Counted from the first letter of the stretch, positions 9,067 to 19,006 are shown. The stretch: DNA of 64,000 bases from Pedobacter aquatilis (GCF_030409415.1 NZ_JAUFPW010000012.1:618915-682914); one strand, 5' to 3'. Notes: a model not told the origin generated them from the sequence alone. Program-made: numbers and translations.

Positions 9067-10818
9067 TTAAAGATTTTTGCCAAGCTTTTCCAGAATCTCT
9101 GCCGGAATGTTATGTGTATCTACCACCAAAAATCCATCAAGGCAATCTGAAAACTTAGGATCGATATTAAAGGAGATAATTTTTGCATTAAGGTTCATAT
9201 ATTGTCGTAAAAGCACAGGTACTTTAATGTGCGAATTTTCAATATCGCCAATTATACTGTCTAAATCCTTAAACGAATCGCTACTATCTACCAATGTATC
9301 GGTAGAAATAGGCAATAAATCGGCCTTGAATTTGTTTTTCGGTTTTATATATTTCGCCATTTCATAATCGAAATGGTTTTTGGTAATGTAATCTACAATT
9401 AATGCTTTACTGAATTTAGAAAAGCTATTGCTTATGCTCACCGGTCCGAACATGTAACGGTACTGGGGGTTATCAATCAGGTATTTTAAAATCCCTTTCC
9501 ATAGTAAGAAAAGTGGAAGCGGCTTGCCTTGGTATTCCTTTCTTATCCATGAGCGGCCAAGTTCTATGCCTTGTCTTAAGATAGGATAAAACTGGTCTTT
9601 CATTTTAAATAGCTCTGAAAGATAAAAACCACGGCGACCCATGCTTTCTAAAATTTCATCGCCCTTACCAATTCTGTAAGCACCAACGATATTTTCCAAA
9701 TCTTTATCCCAGATAAATAAATGATTGTAATAAATGTCGTAGTTATCTAAATCGATTTTTTTATTTGTGCCTTCACCTACTTCGCGGAAGGTAATTTCTC
9801 TTAGTCTCCCAATTTCTCTTAAAACATTTGGGATTTTAAGCGTTGGAACAATATATACTTCGTAGTTTTTTTCGGTCCAAACTCTAAAATCTTCTAGCGT
9901 AGCTACTTCATTCTTAATTAAAACTCTCGAAGTTTCTTCAATAACTTCGACAGCTTTCTTCTTAATTTTGAATAAATTTAAAGGGTTGAAAAGTTTCTTT
10001 TCTGTATCTAAGCCAACACCTAAAGCATAAGTACGGGCACGTAAAAAGTCCATTAACTTATTGCTTTTGTTCATGTTCGAGATTTCATCCAAACCGATGG
10101 CTTTCCCAATTCTTACTCTAATGGTTCTCCCATGCTTATTTAAAAACTCAGAAGGTAATTTTGCAGTACGAAGCGTTGGGTGTATAAAACTTAAAATATT
10201 AAATAAAACCCCATTGTTGCCGTGGAAATAAATTGGTATTACCGGAACTTTTGCTTTTGCGATTAATTTTCCAACAACCGGATGCCACATTCTATCTGTT
10301 ACCTGTTGTGCATCGAGCTTAAATGTTGATACTTCTCCGGCGGGAAAAATACCGATTGGAGTACCATTTCTTAATAAATCGAAAGTTGTTTTTAATCCGC
10401 TGATGCTTGATGAGTGCTGCACATTTTCGAATGGGTTTACAGCTACAAAAAATTCATCAAGATTTGGGATTTTCTTTAAAATGAAGTTTACCATAACCTT
10501 TGCATCCGGGCGAACCGTACATAAAAGTTTAACCAAAGCCAAACCTTCAACACCACCATAAGGATGGTTTGCTATAGCTATAAATGGACCAGTTTTAGGG
10601 ATACTATTTAATTCATCTTCATCAAAATCAATCGAAACGCCAATTGTTTCTAATATTTTATCTACAAACTCTAAACCTTTAAAATGCTGATTTTGAGAGA
10701 ACACATCGTTAATGTCGTTCAATTTCATAATCTCCATCAGCAATCCGGCCAAACCCGGTACACCCAATTTATCAATCTTCGTCGCCTTTGCAAATTCTGA
10801 GGTCGTGATAATCTTCAT
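9067..10818 (-). CDS. olsF: OlsF-like bifunctional N-/O-acyltransferase for aminolipids
   Basis: A 583-aa fusion of two acyltransferase domains. The N-terminal half (about 45-270) is PlsC-like, with the acceptor motif IANHPYGG (His85) and the second motif FPAGEVSTF. The C-terminal half (about 300-520) resembles the GNAT-type N-acyltransferase of OlsB/GlsB, with YRIGKGDEIL and FYLSELF. In OlsF proteins of Serratia and Flavobacterium the C-terminal part puts a 3-hydroxy fatty acid on the alpha-amino group of ornithine and the N-terminal part adds the second acyl chain; Bacteroides uses separate proteins to make glycine lipids. Whether this one uses ornithine, glycine or another amino acid cannot be read from sequence. 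It is cytoplasmic or membrane-associated, with its own terminator. Confidence 0.78.
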   Translation of the reverse strand: MKIITTSEFAKATKIDKLGVPGLAGLLMEIMKLNDINDVFSQNQHFKGLEFVDKILETIGVSIDFDEDELNSIPKTGPFIAIANHPYGGVEGLALVKLLCTVRPDAKVMVNFILKKIPNLDEFFVAVNPFENVQHSSSISGLKTTFDLLRNGTPIGIFPAGEVSTFKLDAQQVTDRMWHPVVGKLIAKAKVPVIPIYFHGNNGVLFNILSFIHPTLRTAKLPSEFLNKHGRTIRVRIGKAIGLDEISNMNKSNKLMDFLRARTYALGVGLDTEKKLFNPLNLFKIKKKAVEVIEETSRVLIKNEVATLEDFRVWTEKNYEVYIVPTLKIPNVLREIGRLREITFREVGEGTNKKIDLDNYDIYYNHLFIWDKDLENIVGAYRIGKGDEILESMGRRGFYLSELFKMKDQFYPILRQGIELGRSWIRKEYQGKPLPLFLLWKGILKYLIDNPQYRYMFGPVSISNSFSKFSKALIVDYITKNHFDYEMAKYIKPKNKFKADLLPISTDTLVDSSDSFKDLDSIIGDIENSHIKVPVLLRQYMNLNAKIISFNIDPKFSDCLDGFLVVDTHNIPAEILEKLGKNL

Positions 10819-10912
10819 AAAAAATAATTAGCTTGTTGATATGCGAAACATCAAGTGTTTTGCAATCCCAAAAATAAGATTTATATTTATAATACACATG
10901 TCATATCGTATA

Positions 10913-11806
10913 ATGAGAATTTGGCTAAACAAACATTTTGGTTTCAGCAAAGGCGAATTCAATGGATTGCTGCTTTTAATCATCATTATCATCCTTCTAA
11001 AATCTTTTCCATTAGTCAATAATTATTTCAAACCTCTTGAAAAGGATAACCCAAATTTAGTTGCATCTATAAAAGCTATTCAAGTAAGCGACCAGCAAAG
11101 ATTTACCTACATAAAAGATTATGTAGAAAGCTCAACTGAAAAAGTTCCACATCGACTCTTCAAATTTGACCCGAATAAAATTGATGTAGAAGATCGGCAA
11201 ACATTAGGTTTATCTGCCAAACAAGCACAATCCATTGTAAATTATAGAAATAAGGGCGGTAAATTCTACAAAGCTGAAGATTTACAAAGAATGTATACCG
11301 TTTCTCCTGAAATGTATAAAAAGTTGCTGCCGTATATAGAAATTGAACCGCAGGAGTATGCCAGAAAAGAATTTCAATTTGAGAAAAAGGATTATGTTAA
11401 AAAGGCATTGGTTGTAGTAGATGTAAATCAGGCTGATTCTACTGCGCTAGATCAAATAAAAGGTATTGGGCCCACTTTTGCTTTACGCATTTTAAAATAT
11501 CGGGAGCGTTTAGGAGGCTTTCATAAAAAGGAACAACTTCTTGAAGTTTATGGCTTGGATTCTGCTAAATATGCTGAGGTAAAAGATCAGATATTTATCA
11601 ATCCAAAATCTTTAAGAACTATAAATATCAACAATGCTGATTTTAACCAATTGAAAACATCGCCATATTTGTCATACAAACAAATTAATGCGATACTTCA
11701 GTATAGAAAACAACATGGCAACTATAATAGTGTGGATGATTTAAAAAAGGTCTTGATCCTTAACCAACAGGTTATAGATAAAATTACACCATACTTAACA
11801 TTTTAA
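10913..11806 (+). CDS. ComEA-like helix-hairpin-helix protein with N-terminal membrane anchor
   Basis: A 297-aa protein with one N-terminal membrane segment (LLLLIIIIIL, about residues 18-30) and three helix-hairpin-helix units, around DRQTLGLSAKQAQSIVNYR, TALDQIKGIGPTFALRILKYR and LKTSPYLSYKQINAILQYR. The second has the classic GIGP hairpin that contacts the DNA backbone. This matches ComEA-type DNA-binding proteins, which hold incoming DNA during transformation, but three units are more than the usual one pair, so a role in competence is inference. In-frame ATG codons also exist at 10841 and 10898; the one at 10913 was chosen because MRIWLNKHFGFSKGEF leads directly into the anchor. Confidence 0.78.
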   Translation: MRIWLNKHFGFSKGEFNGLLLLIIIIILLKSFPLVNNYFKPLEKDNPNLVASIKAIQVSDQQRFTYIKDYVESSTEKVPHRLFKFDPNKIDVEDRQTLGLSAKQAQSIVNYRNKGGKFYKAEDLQRMYTVSPEMYKKLLPYIEIEPQEYARKEFQFEKKDYVKKALVVVDVNQADSTALDQIKGIGPTFALRILKYRERLGGFHKKEQLLEVYGLDSAKYAEVKDQIFINPKSLRTININNADFNQLKTSPYLSYKQINAILQYRKQHGNYNSVDDLKKVLILNQQVIDKITPYLTF

Positions 11807-11918
11807 TCAATTAAGGCTTTTAAAGATTTGCTATTTTGAAAATTTTCAGATTTCAATAAAAAAAGTTAAAGGCTTTATCTGGGGTTTAATCAATGTTTAA
11901 AATTAACGGGTATGTTAA

Positions 11919-11949
11919 TTGAACTAAATACCATTTCATTCTACTTTTG
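11919..11949 (+). promoter_or_regulatory. Bacteroidota promoter of the acyl-CoA dehydrogenase gene
   Basis: TTG at 11919-11921, a 20-base spacer, then TACTTTTG at 11942-11949. Both elements match the consensus with ideal spacing; the start codon is about 78 bases downstream. Confidence 0.7.
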
Positions 11950-12026
11950 CACAAATATTTAGTGGTAAATAACTCAAAAATAATTGATTATCATTGCCGC
12001 ATCTAACCACATAAAAAATATAATTA

Positions 12027-13178
12027 ATGAGCGTAAGCTATAATTTTTCAGAAACTGAAACGCAAGTAAATGTAAAGGCGATGGTTCGGGAATTTGCCGA
12101 AAAACACATTCGTCCATACATAATGGAATGGGATGAGGAACAAATTTTTCCGATAGAATTATTTAAACAATTAGGAGAAATGGGTTTAATGGGCGTTTTA
12201 GTACCAGAAGAATACGGTGGTTCTGGATTGGGTTACCAGGAATATGTTGATGTAATTGTAGAGGTTGCGAGGGTTTGCGGTTCAATAGGATTATCGCTTG
12301 CTGCACATAATTCACTATGTACAGGGCATATTTTAGCCTTTGGTAATGATGAGCAAAAACTAAGATGGTTGCCTAAATTAGCCACAGCAGAATGGATTGG
12401 AGCTTGGGGTTTAACCGAAGCAAATACTGGTTCGGATGCTTTAAGAATGATGACAACTGCCGTTGAGGATGGTGATGATTATATCATAAATGGTTCAAAA
12501 AATTGGATTACGCATGGGAAAAGTGGCGATATTGCTGTAGTAATGGTTCGTACTGGAGAGCAAGGTAGTTCAAAAGGAATTTCTGCATTAGTTGTAGAGC
12601 GTGGTACACCTGGTTTTACGGCTGGTAAAAAAGAAAATAAACTGGGGATGCGTGCTTCAGAAACCACTGAAATGATTTTTGACAACTGCCGTGTACCGAA
12701 AGCCAATTTGCTCGGAAACGTGGGTGAAGGTTTTAAGCAGGCGATGAAAGTTTTGGATGGCGGTAGGATATCAATTGCTGCGCTGGGCTTAGGGATTGCT
12801 AAAGGTGCTTTTGATGCTGCGGTTAATTATTCAAAACAGCGTCAGCAATTTGGACAGCCAATTTCCAGTTTTCAGGCAATTAGTTTTAAGCTGGCTGATA
12901 TGGCGACTGAAATTGAAGCTTCGGAACTGTTAATCCGCCAGGCGGCAGATTTAAAAAACAGGCATTTGCCAATGACAAAGGAATCGGCAATGGCTAAATA
13001 CTTTTCATCTGAAGTTGCTGTAAAAGTTTCTACAGAGGCTGTACAGATTTTTGGAGGCTATGGTTATACTAAAGATTTCCCGGTTGAAAAGTTTTATCGC
13101 GATAGCAAATTGTGCACAATAGGAGAGGGAACCTCAGAGATTCAAAAGATTGTAATTGCCAGAGAGATCTTAAGTTAA
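12027..13178 (+). CDS. Acyl-CoA dehydrogenase
   Basis: A 383-aa FAD enzyme of the short/medium-chain acyl-CoA dehydrogenase family, which introduces the 2,3-double bond in the first step of beta-oxidation or amino acid breakdown. The FAD-binding signature [12 protein letters not shown] is followed by NWITHG and the C-terminal helical domain. The C-terminal signature [15 protein letters not shown] precedes IGEGTSEIQ, whose glutamate (about residue 367) is the expected catalytic base. Length is typical. The gene is a single unit with a strong promoter upstream and a terminator hairpin downstream; no electron-transfer flavoprotein or other beta-oxidation gene is adjacent. Chain-length preference cannot be assigned. 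Confidence 0.93.
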   Translation: MSVSYNFSETETQVNVKAMVREFAEKHIRPYIMEWDEEQIFPIELFKQLGEMGLMGVLVPEEYGGSGLGYQEYVDVIVEVARVCGSIGLSLAAHNSLCTGHILAFGNDEQKLRWLPKLATAEWIGAWGLTEANTGSDALRMMTTAVEDGDDYIINGSKNWITHGKSGDIAVVMVRTGEQGSSKGISALVVERGTPGFTAGKKENKLGMRASETTEMIFDNCRVPKANLLGNVGEGFKQAMKVLDGGRISIAALGLGIAKGAFDAAVNYSKQRQQFGQPISSFQAISFKLADMATEIEASELLIRQAADLKNRHLPMTKESAMAKYFSSEVAVKVSTEAVQIFGGYGYTKDFPVEKFYRDSKLCTIGEGTSEIQKIVIAREILS

Positions 13179-13223
13179 ATCTGAAAATTAATTTAGAAAC
13201 AACAAACCAAATATATTATGAGT

Positions 13224-13257
13224 AAATCCGGATGGTAATAACCTCCGGATTTTTTAT
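13224..13257 (+). terminator. Terminator after the acyl-CoA dehydrogenase gene
   Basis: Stem AAATCCGGA with TCCGGATTT around an 11-base loop, followed by a T run. Confidence 0.8.
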
Positions 13258-13357
13258 TTTAAGCTTTAGACTTAATTGCTAAGCTTAATGCGTTTAATTC
13301 GTAACAAAAAACGAAGTATTTAATGTTTTTAAACACAACCGGCTATTTATAGTTTTC

Positions 13358-13393
13358 ACTAACCAACCAACCAACTAACCAACTAACCAACTA
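13358..13393. repeat. Short tandem repeat of CTAACCAA type
   Basis: About 36 bases made of AACC/AACT units (ACTAACCAACCAACCAACTA and onward). It runs into the stop codon of the minus-strand gene at 13391, so a change in repeat number could move that stop. Confidence 0.7.
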
Positions 13394-13777
13394 CTGCGGT
13401 AAATCTTTTACTGAAATAATACTATCTACAACGTAAACAGAGAAGCCTCTCCAAGGCAACGTGTTTTTATATTCTTTATAACGTAATTCATAAAACTTTC
13501 CACTGTTTGCCATCATTTTTTCAGCAATGGCTTTATTGCCAATTGAGAATTCAAATTCATTATTTTGTAACGTTCCGGTTGCTCTTGATTTAATACCACT
13601 TTGAATTAATTTTCCTTCATAAGTCTTAAACATGTATCCTTTTTTCACAACATAATTCAATTCCCCGGCCTTAACACCTTCTCCAAAAACGAAAAAATAT
13701 CTGTAATAGCAAACGCCTGCTAAAATTAGAAGAATTACAATTGAGATGGTGATGAAAACTTTTTTGCTTGTTGTCAT
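13391..13777 (-). CDS. Single-pass membrane protein of unknown function
   Basis: A 128-aa protein with one N-terminal membrane helix (about residues 7-25, VFITISIVILLILAGVCYY) and a small exported or periplasmic domain. The domain begins FGEGVKAGELNYVVKKGYM and includes KTYEGKL and LRYKEYKNTLPWRGFSVYVVDSI. This pattern looks like a compact beta-rich domain that I take to be conserved in Bacteroidota, but I cannot name a function and see no catalytic motif. It stands alone between the acyl-CoA dehydrogenase and the SusC gene. The stop codon overlaps a tandem repeat. Confidence 0.68.
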   Translation of the reverse strand: MTTSKKVFITISIVILLILAGVCYYRYFFVFGEGVKAGELNYVVKKGYMFKTYEGKLIQSGIKSRATGTLQNNEFEFSIGNKAIAEKMMANSGKFYELRYKEYKNTLPWRGFSVYVVDSIISVKDLPQ

Positions 13778-14271
13778 TTTTTAAATTTTTATGCAGTTAA
13801 AATTAATAAACTTATTTGGAATAGTATATTTTACAATGATTATAGATTTATGTAAGTTTTAATAAGTTTTTTTTACTTTAAAAGTTTTTTAATTCAGTAT
13901 ATTCTAATAATTTTTTAATATTTAATGCTTATTTCCGTTTGTTTGTGTTCTTTTTGTTTATTTATTGATAAATATTCATTAAAAAATTAATATTTATTCT
14001 TTTGTTTACTATTTTTTTTGTTTTTTTATGGAATCAAAACCTAAAACGAACTAATTTTAACCAGATATCACATTATTTTGTATATTATTTTAAATATTAT
14101 ACATTTTATAGTGGTATTTTTTTATTTATTGTGTTTCTTAATCGTATCCGAAGGGATTAATGTGATGTTTTTTAAGCTTTTTAGGCTTATTGATCGATTA
14201 TATTAGGGTTGATGTTGTAAAATGAATACAATTTTCTCTAAATAATTAATCAATAACCTAAAATTAAAAGT
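13778..14271. other. 494-base AT-rich intergenic stretch upstream of the SusC-like gene
   Basis: No coding frame, tRNA or convincing terminator was found. The stretch has many T and A tracts, notably 13858-13990. I searched both strands for TANNTTTG with a spaced TTG and found no full match, so the promoter of the SusC-like gene, expected in the last 150 bases, is not assigned. Confidence 0.6.
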
Positions 14272-17200
14272 ATGAAAGAAAAACTACTCGTTTTATTCCT
14301 TCTCGCCTTCATGAGCTTTTCGGTTCAGGCGCAACAAAAGAAGATTACCGGTAAGGTAACTTCCAATTCAGATGGTCTCCCACTTCCAGGTGTTTCAGTT
14401 AGTGTACCCGGTGTTAGGATTGCTGCCCAAACTGGTGCTGATGGTGTGTATTCCATCTCAGTTCCAAATAATACCACTTCCTTAATTTTTCGCTTTGTTG
14501 GTTACGAATCTAAAACCGTGAGCGTAAAATCTGGGGTGGTTAATGCCTCTTTAACCGAAGATAATACAACACTAAATGATGTTGTGGTTACAGGTTATGG
14601 AACGATGAAAAAAAGAGATTTGGTTGGTTCGGTCACCTCAATACGAGGAGATCAGGTAGCAAATCGACCTGTGCAAAGTTTTGATCAGGCATTAGGTGGT
14701 AAGGCTGCAGGTGTGCAGGTATCTATCCCGAATGGGGTCTTAAATAATCCGCCGGTATTACGTATCCGTGGTACAAACTCTATTTCACTTAGTTCATATC
14801 CATTAATTGTAATTGATGGTGTGGCTACTTTTACCGGTGATGCAAGCGGAACAAATGCTGCGGGCAATGCTTTGGCGAGTATTAATCCAAATGATATAGA
14901 ATCAATGGATGTTTTGAAAGATGCTTCTGCCACAGCAATCTATGGTAGTCGTGCGGCAAATGGCGTATTAGTTATTACTACCAAAAAAGGTAAGCCAGGT
15001 AAAGCTGTTGTAACCTATGATGGTTGGGCAGGAGTTGCGAATGTGCAGCGCTTGCCGAAAATGATGGACGCTTTTCAGTATACCGACATTAAGAATGAAG
15101 GTTTAAGAAATGCGGGTACTTACAATGCTGCAACTCTTGCATACGCATTAACTAATGGTCCGGATGGGCAACCGATTAATACAAATTGGTATGATTATGC
15201 TTATCGTCAAGGTGTATCTTACAGTAATTCTTTAAGTGTTTCTGGAGGTTCTGAATCTACCAATTATTACATGTCTTTGAATTACACCAATCAGCAAGGT
15301 ATAATCGTAAAAAATGATTACAAGAGATTAGGTGCAATTTTTAATGTTGATCATAAAATAAGTAAATCTTTAAGTATTGGTGCTAAACTTCAGTATTCTA
15401 ATGAGGATAACTTAGCAGTTATCAGTTCTGGTTCTTTATCTGGTCAAGCTTTTTCAACAGCGGGTTTAGGACGTGTTGCTTTGGTAAATGCACCAAACGT
15501 TTCGCCATATTTAAATTCTGGTGGTTATAATTTAACAGGAAATAATCTTGGTTTAATGAATAATAAGGTTTCGCAGGTTGGTTTTTACAATCCGGTGGTG
15601 CAAATTGATTTAGATCGATCTTATAATTATTTAAATAGAATTCAATCAAACGCATATGCTCAATATAAACCGGTATCATGGATAAGTTTAAGGAGTGTTT
15701 TTGGTATTGATTATCTTTTTTCGAATAACGATTCTTTTGCTAACCCCTTTAATGGTGATGGTTACAACGCAAATCCAGCAAATGCAGGTTCTGCAACTTT
15801 AAGCTATAGCCAAAATAAGCGTTGGGTATGGACCACAACTGCTCAAGCAGATAAAACCTTTAATGATGTACACTCATTTTCATTATTATTAGGGACGGAA
15901 CAGCAAAAAACTACTGCACGTTCGTTTGGTGCCACAAGAACAGGTTTGTCTGATCAGGCCTTTAACGATTACACTGCTGGTTATGCTCAGTTTACAAATT
16001 CTGGTGGTTACGGAGAAAACTATCTGGTATCGTTTTTTGCCCGTTTAAGCTACGATTTTAAGAAAAAATATATTTTAAACGCTACGATCCGTCAGGATGA
16101 GTATTCTGCATTTGGCCCTGATAAAAAAGCGGGTACATTTTATAGTGTAGGTGCCGCTTACGAAATTGCGCAGGAAGATTTCTGGAAAAATGGTGCTATT
16201 GGCAAAGTGTTTAGCAGTTTCCGTTTAAGAGGAAGTTATGGTGAAGTAGGTAATTTTAACGGTTTAGATAATTACGCTCCAAACTCTTATTATAGTGCAG
16301 GTTTATTCGGTGGTGCGCCTACCCTAAACTTTAGTCAGGCTGGTAACCTAATGATTGGGTGGGAAACCAGTAAAAAGCTTGATGTTGGTATTAATTTCGG
16401 TATTTTAAGAGATAGAATTACTTTTGAAACTGCTTATTATAATAATGATATCGATGGTTTAATTTACAATGTTCCGCAAGCACCATCAGCAGGATTGCCT
16501 AATTCACCGCAAACCAATATTGGTTCGATGTATAACAGGGGATTTGAATTTACAGTAAATGCGCAAGCTATCAATACAAAAGATTTTAGCTGGTCTCCAT
16601 CTTTTAACATTACTTACAATAAAAACCTAATAACTTCTCTAACACCAACAATTGATCAATTTACTTCTGCAACATCAACATTAGAAACAGCAAGTATCTC
16701 AAAAGTTGGAACATCATTGGGAATGATTTATGTTGCCAGAACAGCTGGCGTAGATCCTGCAACAGGTCGTAGGATTTTTGTTGCTGCCAACGGCAGAAGA
16801 ATGCTTTACGATCACAGTTCGCCAGTGGCAAGCAGATGGAGGTATGAAGATGGAACAATTGCTCCTGGTATCACCTCGCAAGATCAAAGCATTTACGGAA
16901 ATTCACAACCAAAATTCTTTGGTGGTTTTACGAACAGTTTCAGGTATAAAAATATAGATATGGGCTTTACCTTAACCTATCAGGCAGGTTTTTATATTTA
17001 TAATGGAACGCAAGCTTCTATCATGGATCAACGTTTCTGGAATAACTCAGTGGATATATTAAACAGATGGACAACACCAGGGCAAATCACATCGGTACCA
17101 AGAGTTGTTGCAGGTGATAATATGTCCAATGGTTCAGCTGTTCCGCTTGATATTAATGTTTACAAAGGCGATTTTATAAAGCTGAGGGATATTTCTCTTG

Positions 17201-17412
17201 GTTATACACTTCCAAGCAGCTTACTTGCTAAATTGAAAATAACAAGTGCAAGAATTTATGTTAGCGGTCAAAATTTATTAATTCTAACTAAATATAATGG
17301 TACCGACCCAGAGGTTTCATCAAATGGTGGAGCAAATGCATCTCAAGGTATCGAACGTAATTCAGTAGCGAATGGTAGAGTATTCACAGCAGGATTAAAC
17401 TTTAAATTTTAA
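14272..17412 (+). CDS. SusC/RagA-family TonB-linked outer membrane transporter
   Basis: A 1046-aa SusC-like transporter that imports oligomers (glycans or peptides) captured by a SusD partner. The signal peptide MKEKLLVLFLLAFMSFSVQA is followed by a carboxypeptidase-like domain (about 24-100, with TGKVTSNSDGLPLPGVSV). The family's DVVVTGYGTMKKRDL segment and the plug (about 105-240) with PVLRIRGTNS and DVLKDASATAIYGSRAANG come next, then the barrel, ending in an aromatic residue (LNFKF). The SusD gene starts 11 bases downstream. No glycoside hydrolase, sulfatase, protease or sigma/anti-sigma pair is adjacent, so the substrate cannot be inferred. Confidence 0.95.
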   Translation: MKEKLLVLFLLAFMSFSVQAQQKKITGKVTSNSDGLPLPGVSVSVPGVRIAAQTGADGVYSISVPNNTTSLIFRFVGYESKTVSVKSGVVNASLTEDNTTLNDVVVTGYGTMKKRDLVGSVTSIRGDQVANRPVQSFDQALGGKAAGVQVSIPNGVLNNPPVLRIRGTNSISLSSYPLIVIDGVATFTGDASGTNAAGNALASINPNDIESMDVLKDASATAIYGSRAANGVLVITTKKGKPGKAVVTYDGWAGVANVQRLPKMMDAFQYTDIKNEGLRNAGTYNAATLAYALTNGPDGQPINTNWYDYAYRQGVSYSNSLSVSGGSESTNYYMSLNYTNQQGIIVKNDYKRLGAIFNVDHKISKSLSIGAKLQYSNEDNLAVISSGSLSGQAFSTAGLGRVALVNAPNVSPYLNSGGYNLTGNNLGLMNNKVSQVGFYNPVVQIDLDRSYNYLNRIQSNAYAQYKPVSWISLRSVFGIDYLFSNNDSFANPFNGDGYNANPANAGSATLSYSQNKRWVWTTTAQADKTFNDVHSFSLLLGTEQQKTTARSFGATRTGLSDQAFNDYTAGYAQFTNSGGYGENYLVSFFARLSYDFKKKYILNATIRQDEYSAFGPDKKAGTFYSVGAAYEIAQEDFWKNGAIGKVFSSFRLRGSYGEVGNFNGLDNYAPNSYYSAGLFGGAPTLNFSQAGNLMIGWETSKKLDVGINFGILRDRITFETAYYNNDIDGLIYNVPQAPSAGLPNSPQTNIGSMYNRGFEFTVNAQAINTKDFSWSPSFNITYNKNLITSLTPTIDQFTSATSTLETASISKVGTSLGMIYVARTAGVDPATGRRIFVAANGRRMLYDHSSPVASRWRYEDGTIAPGITSQDQSIYGNSQPKFFGGFTNSFRYKNIDMGFTLTYQAGFYIYNGTQASIMDQRFWNNSVDILNRWTTPGQITSVPRVVAGDNMSNGSAVPLDINVYKGDFIKLRDISLGYTLPSSLLAKLKITSARIYVSGQNLLILTKYNGTDPEVSSNGGANASQGIERNSVANGRVFTAGLNFKF

Positions 17413-17423
17413 GAATAATTAAC

Positions 17424-18872
17424 ATGAAAAAATCAATTATATATACACTTGCATTAGCTGCTGTTATGGCAACTTCTTGCAGAAAGGAGGGAGATTTAAA
17501 TCCAGTATCGTTAAATGCTGTGGATTTTAATACCTCCTTCAGTACACCAGATCGTATTAAGGCCCAGGTTTTAGGTATTTATTCAGGATTAAAGGCTGGG
17601 GATTTTTATGGTGGCCGATTTATTGTTTATAACGAAGTTAGGGCGGATAATTACATCAACCTTACTACAAATGCGGTAACAGCTTACCAGGTTTGGAATT
17701 TTACCACCTCGAATAATGCTCAGGAGGTAACTGGCCTTTGGGGTGCAGCTTATTCAGTGATAAATCGTTGTAATTTATTTATTGATGGAATGACTGCAGG
17801 TGGTTCGGCTACTGTTGGTACTGCTTTAGCTGCCAATTACATCGCAGAAGCAAAAATGGTTCGAGCTATTGCATATTACAGTTTGCTGCAGTTATATGCT
17901 CGTCCGTATTGGGATGGCAATGGTAGCAAGCCTGGTTTGCCACTTCGCTTAAAAGGAAATTCTGGTGCAGGCGATTTTGATTTAGCAAGAAGTACCGTTG
18001 CGCAAGTTTATGCACAAATTATAACAGACTTAAATGATGCTGAAGCTGGATTGCCTTTAACTTATACCACAGCTTATGATAATACAGTTCGCGGGCATAG
18101 AAATACCGCAATTGCATTTAAAACCAGAGTTTATTTATCTATGCAACGTTATGCTGATGTGGTTACTGAGGCAAATAAGATTGTTAGTGCAACTGCTCCA
18201 TTCACTGCAACCACTGGTGTTGCAAATGCGCTTCAAGCAAATGTGGCAAATGTTTACAAAACTCCATATACTACAAGTGAATCTATTTTATCCTCACCAA
18301 TGGTTGTTGGTGCTGATATTGTTGGTGGTCAAACCGCATTAGGGTCATATTTTCATTCGGTTAGAGAGTATAAATTAAATGATGCAGGTATTGTTGCCGA
18401 TGCAGGCTGGAAAGCTACCGATGCAAGAAGAACTTTGGTAACTTCCGCCACTGTTGCAAATGTTCCAAGTCAGTTGATGAGTAAATTTACCAGTTCGCCT
18501 TACAGCGATTATGTGCCGGTAATTCGCTACGCGGAAGTTTTATTAAGTTTAGGTGAGGCTTTGGCTAGAAGTACTAACAGTGTTGATGCAAGAGCAATTA
18601 GTTTGTTGAATGCTGTAAGGCAAAGATCGGATGCAACAACAACTTTTACTGCAGCGAATTTTGCAACTCCGCAAGCATTATTTGATGCTTTCTTAAAAGA
18701 GCGTAATATTGAGTTTTTGGGCGAAGGTTTAAGAAGTCCGGATTTGTTAAGATTGGGTTTGGATTTACCAGCTAAAGGAACAGTTTCGTCTGTACCATCA
18801 ACAGACAGAAGGTATATCTTTCCAATCTCGCAAACAGAACTTTTGTACAACCGATTAATGACAGATAATTAA
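17424..18872 (+). CDS. SusD/RagB-family surface lipoprotein
   Basis: A 482-aa SusD-like lipoprotein that caps the SusC transporter and binds its substrate at the cell surface. The lipobox is MATSC with cysteine 19. The N-terminal SusD-like region includes WGAAYSVINRCNLFIDGM; TPR-like helices include AEAKMVRAIAYYSLLQLYA; the C-terminal RagB region includes RYAEVLLSLGEALAR and FLKERNIEFLGEGLR, ending with YIFPISQTELLYN, all typical. It is co-transcribed with the SusC gene and followed by a GC-rich hairpin. No degradation genes accompany the pair. Confidence 0.95.
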   Translation: MKKSIIYTLALAAVMATSCRKEGDLNPVSLNAVDFNTSFSTPDRIKAQVLGIYSGLKAGDFYGGRFIVYNEVRADNYINLTTNAVTAYQVWNFTTSNNAQEVTGLWGAAYSVINRCNLFIDGMTAGGSATVGTALAANYIAEAKMVRAIAYYSLLQLYARPYWDGNGSKPGLPLRLKGNSGAGDFDLARSTVAQVYAQIITDLNDAEAGLPLTYTTAYDNTVRGHRNTAIAFKTRVYLSMQRYADVVTEANKIVSATAPFTATTGVANALQANVANVYKTPYTTSESILSSPMVVGADIVGGQTALGSYFHSVREYKLNDAGIVADAGWKATDARRTLVTSATVANVPSQLMSKFTSSPYSDYVPVIRYAEVLLSLGEALARSTNSVDARAISLLNAVRQRSDATTTFTAANFATPQALFDAFLKERNIEFLGEGLRSPDLLRLGLDLPAKGTVSSVPSTDRRYIFPISQTELLYNRLMTDN

Positions 18873-18895
18873 TTTCTTTATAATCAATTTATTGC

Positions 18896-18930
18896 GGCGG
18901 CTGAGGTTAAAAATCTTCGGCCGCCATTTT
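18896..18930 (+). terminator. Probable terminator after the SusD gene
   Basis: GC-rich stem GGCGGC with GCCGCC, part of an imperfect longer hairpin, followed by ATTTT. The T tract is short, so efficiency is uncertain. Confidence 0.55.
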
Positions 18931-18977
18931 GTTGTGTTACTTTGCTGAAAAAGTTTTTTCATTTCAGATAAAATCCT

Positions 18978-19006
18978 TATGTTTGCAATCCCAAATGAGA
19001 GGAGGT
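18978..19006 (+). promoter_or_regulatory. rpsU promoter -7 element and strong Shine-Dalgarno sequence
   Basis: TATGTTTG at 18978-18985 matches the -7 consensus. GAGAGGAGGT follows, with GGAGGT at 19001-19006 and the rpsU ATG at 19018. A strong Shine-Dalgarno sequence is unusual here, since most genes in the window have none. Published work on Flavobacterium reports that bS21 helps hide the anti-Shine-Dalgarno end of 16S rRNA and that the rpsU mRNA keeps a strong site, which fits autoregulation. Confidence 0.65.

Noticed and set aside
10828..11019. Minus-strand open frame overlapping the helix-hairpin-helix gene start
   Set aside because: Shadow of a well-supported gene; no sensible composition.
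13778..14271. Possible small RNA gene in the AT-rich spacer
   Set aside because: No promoter consensus, terminator or stable complementary arms could be found.
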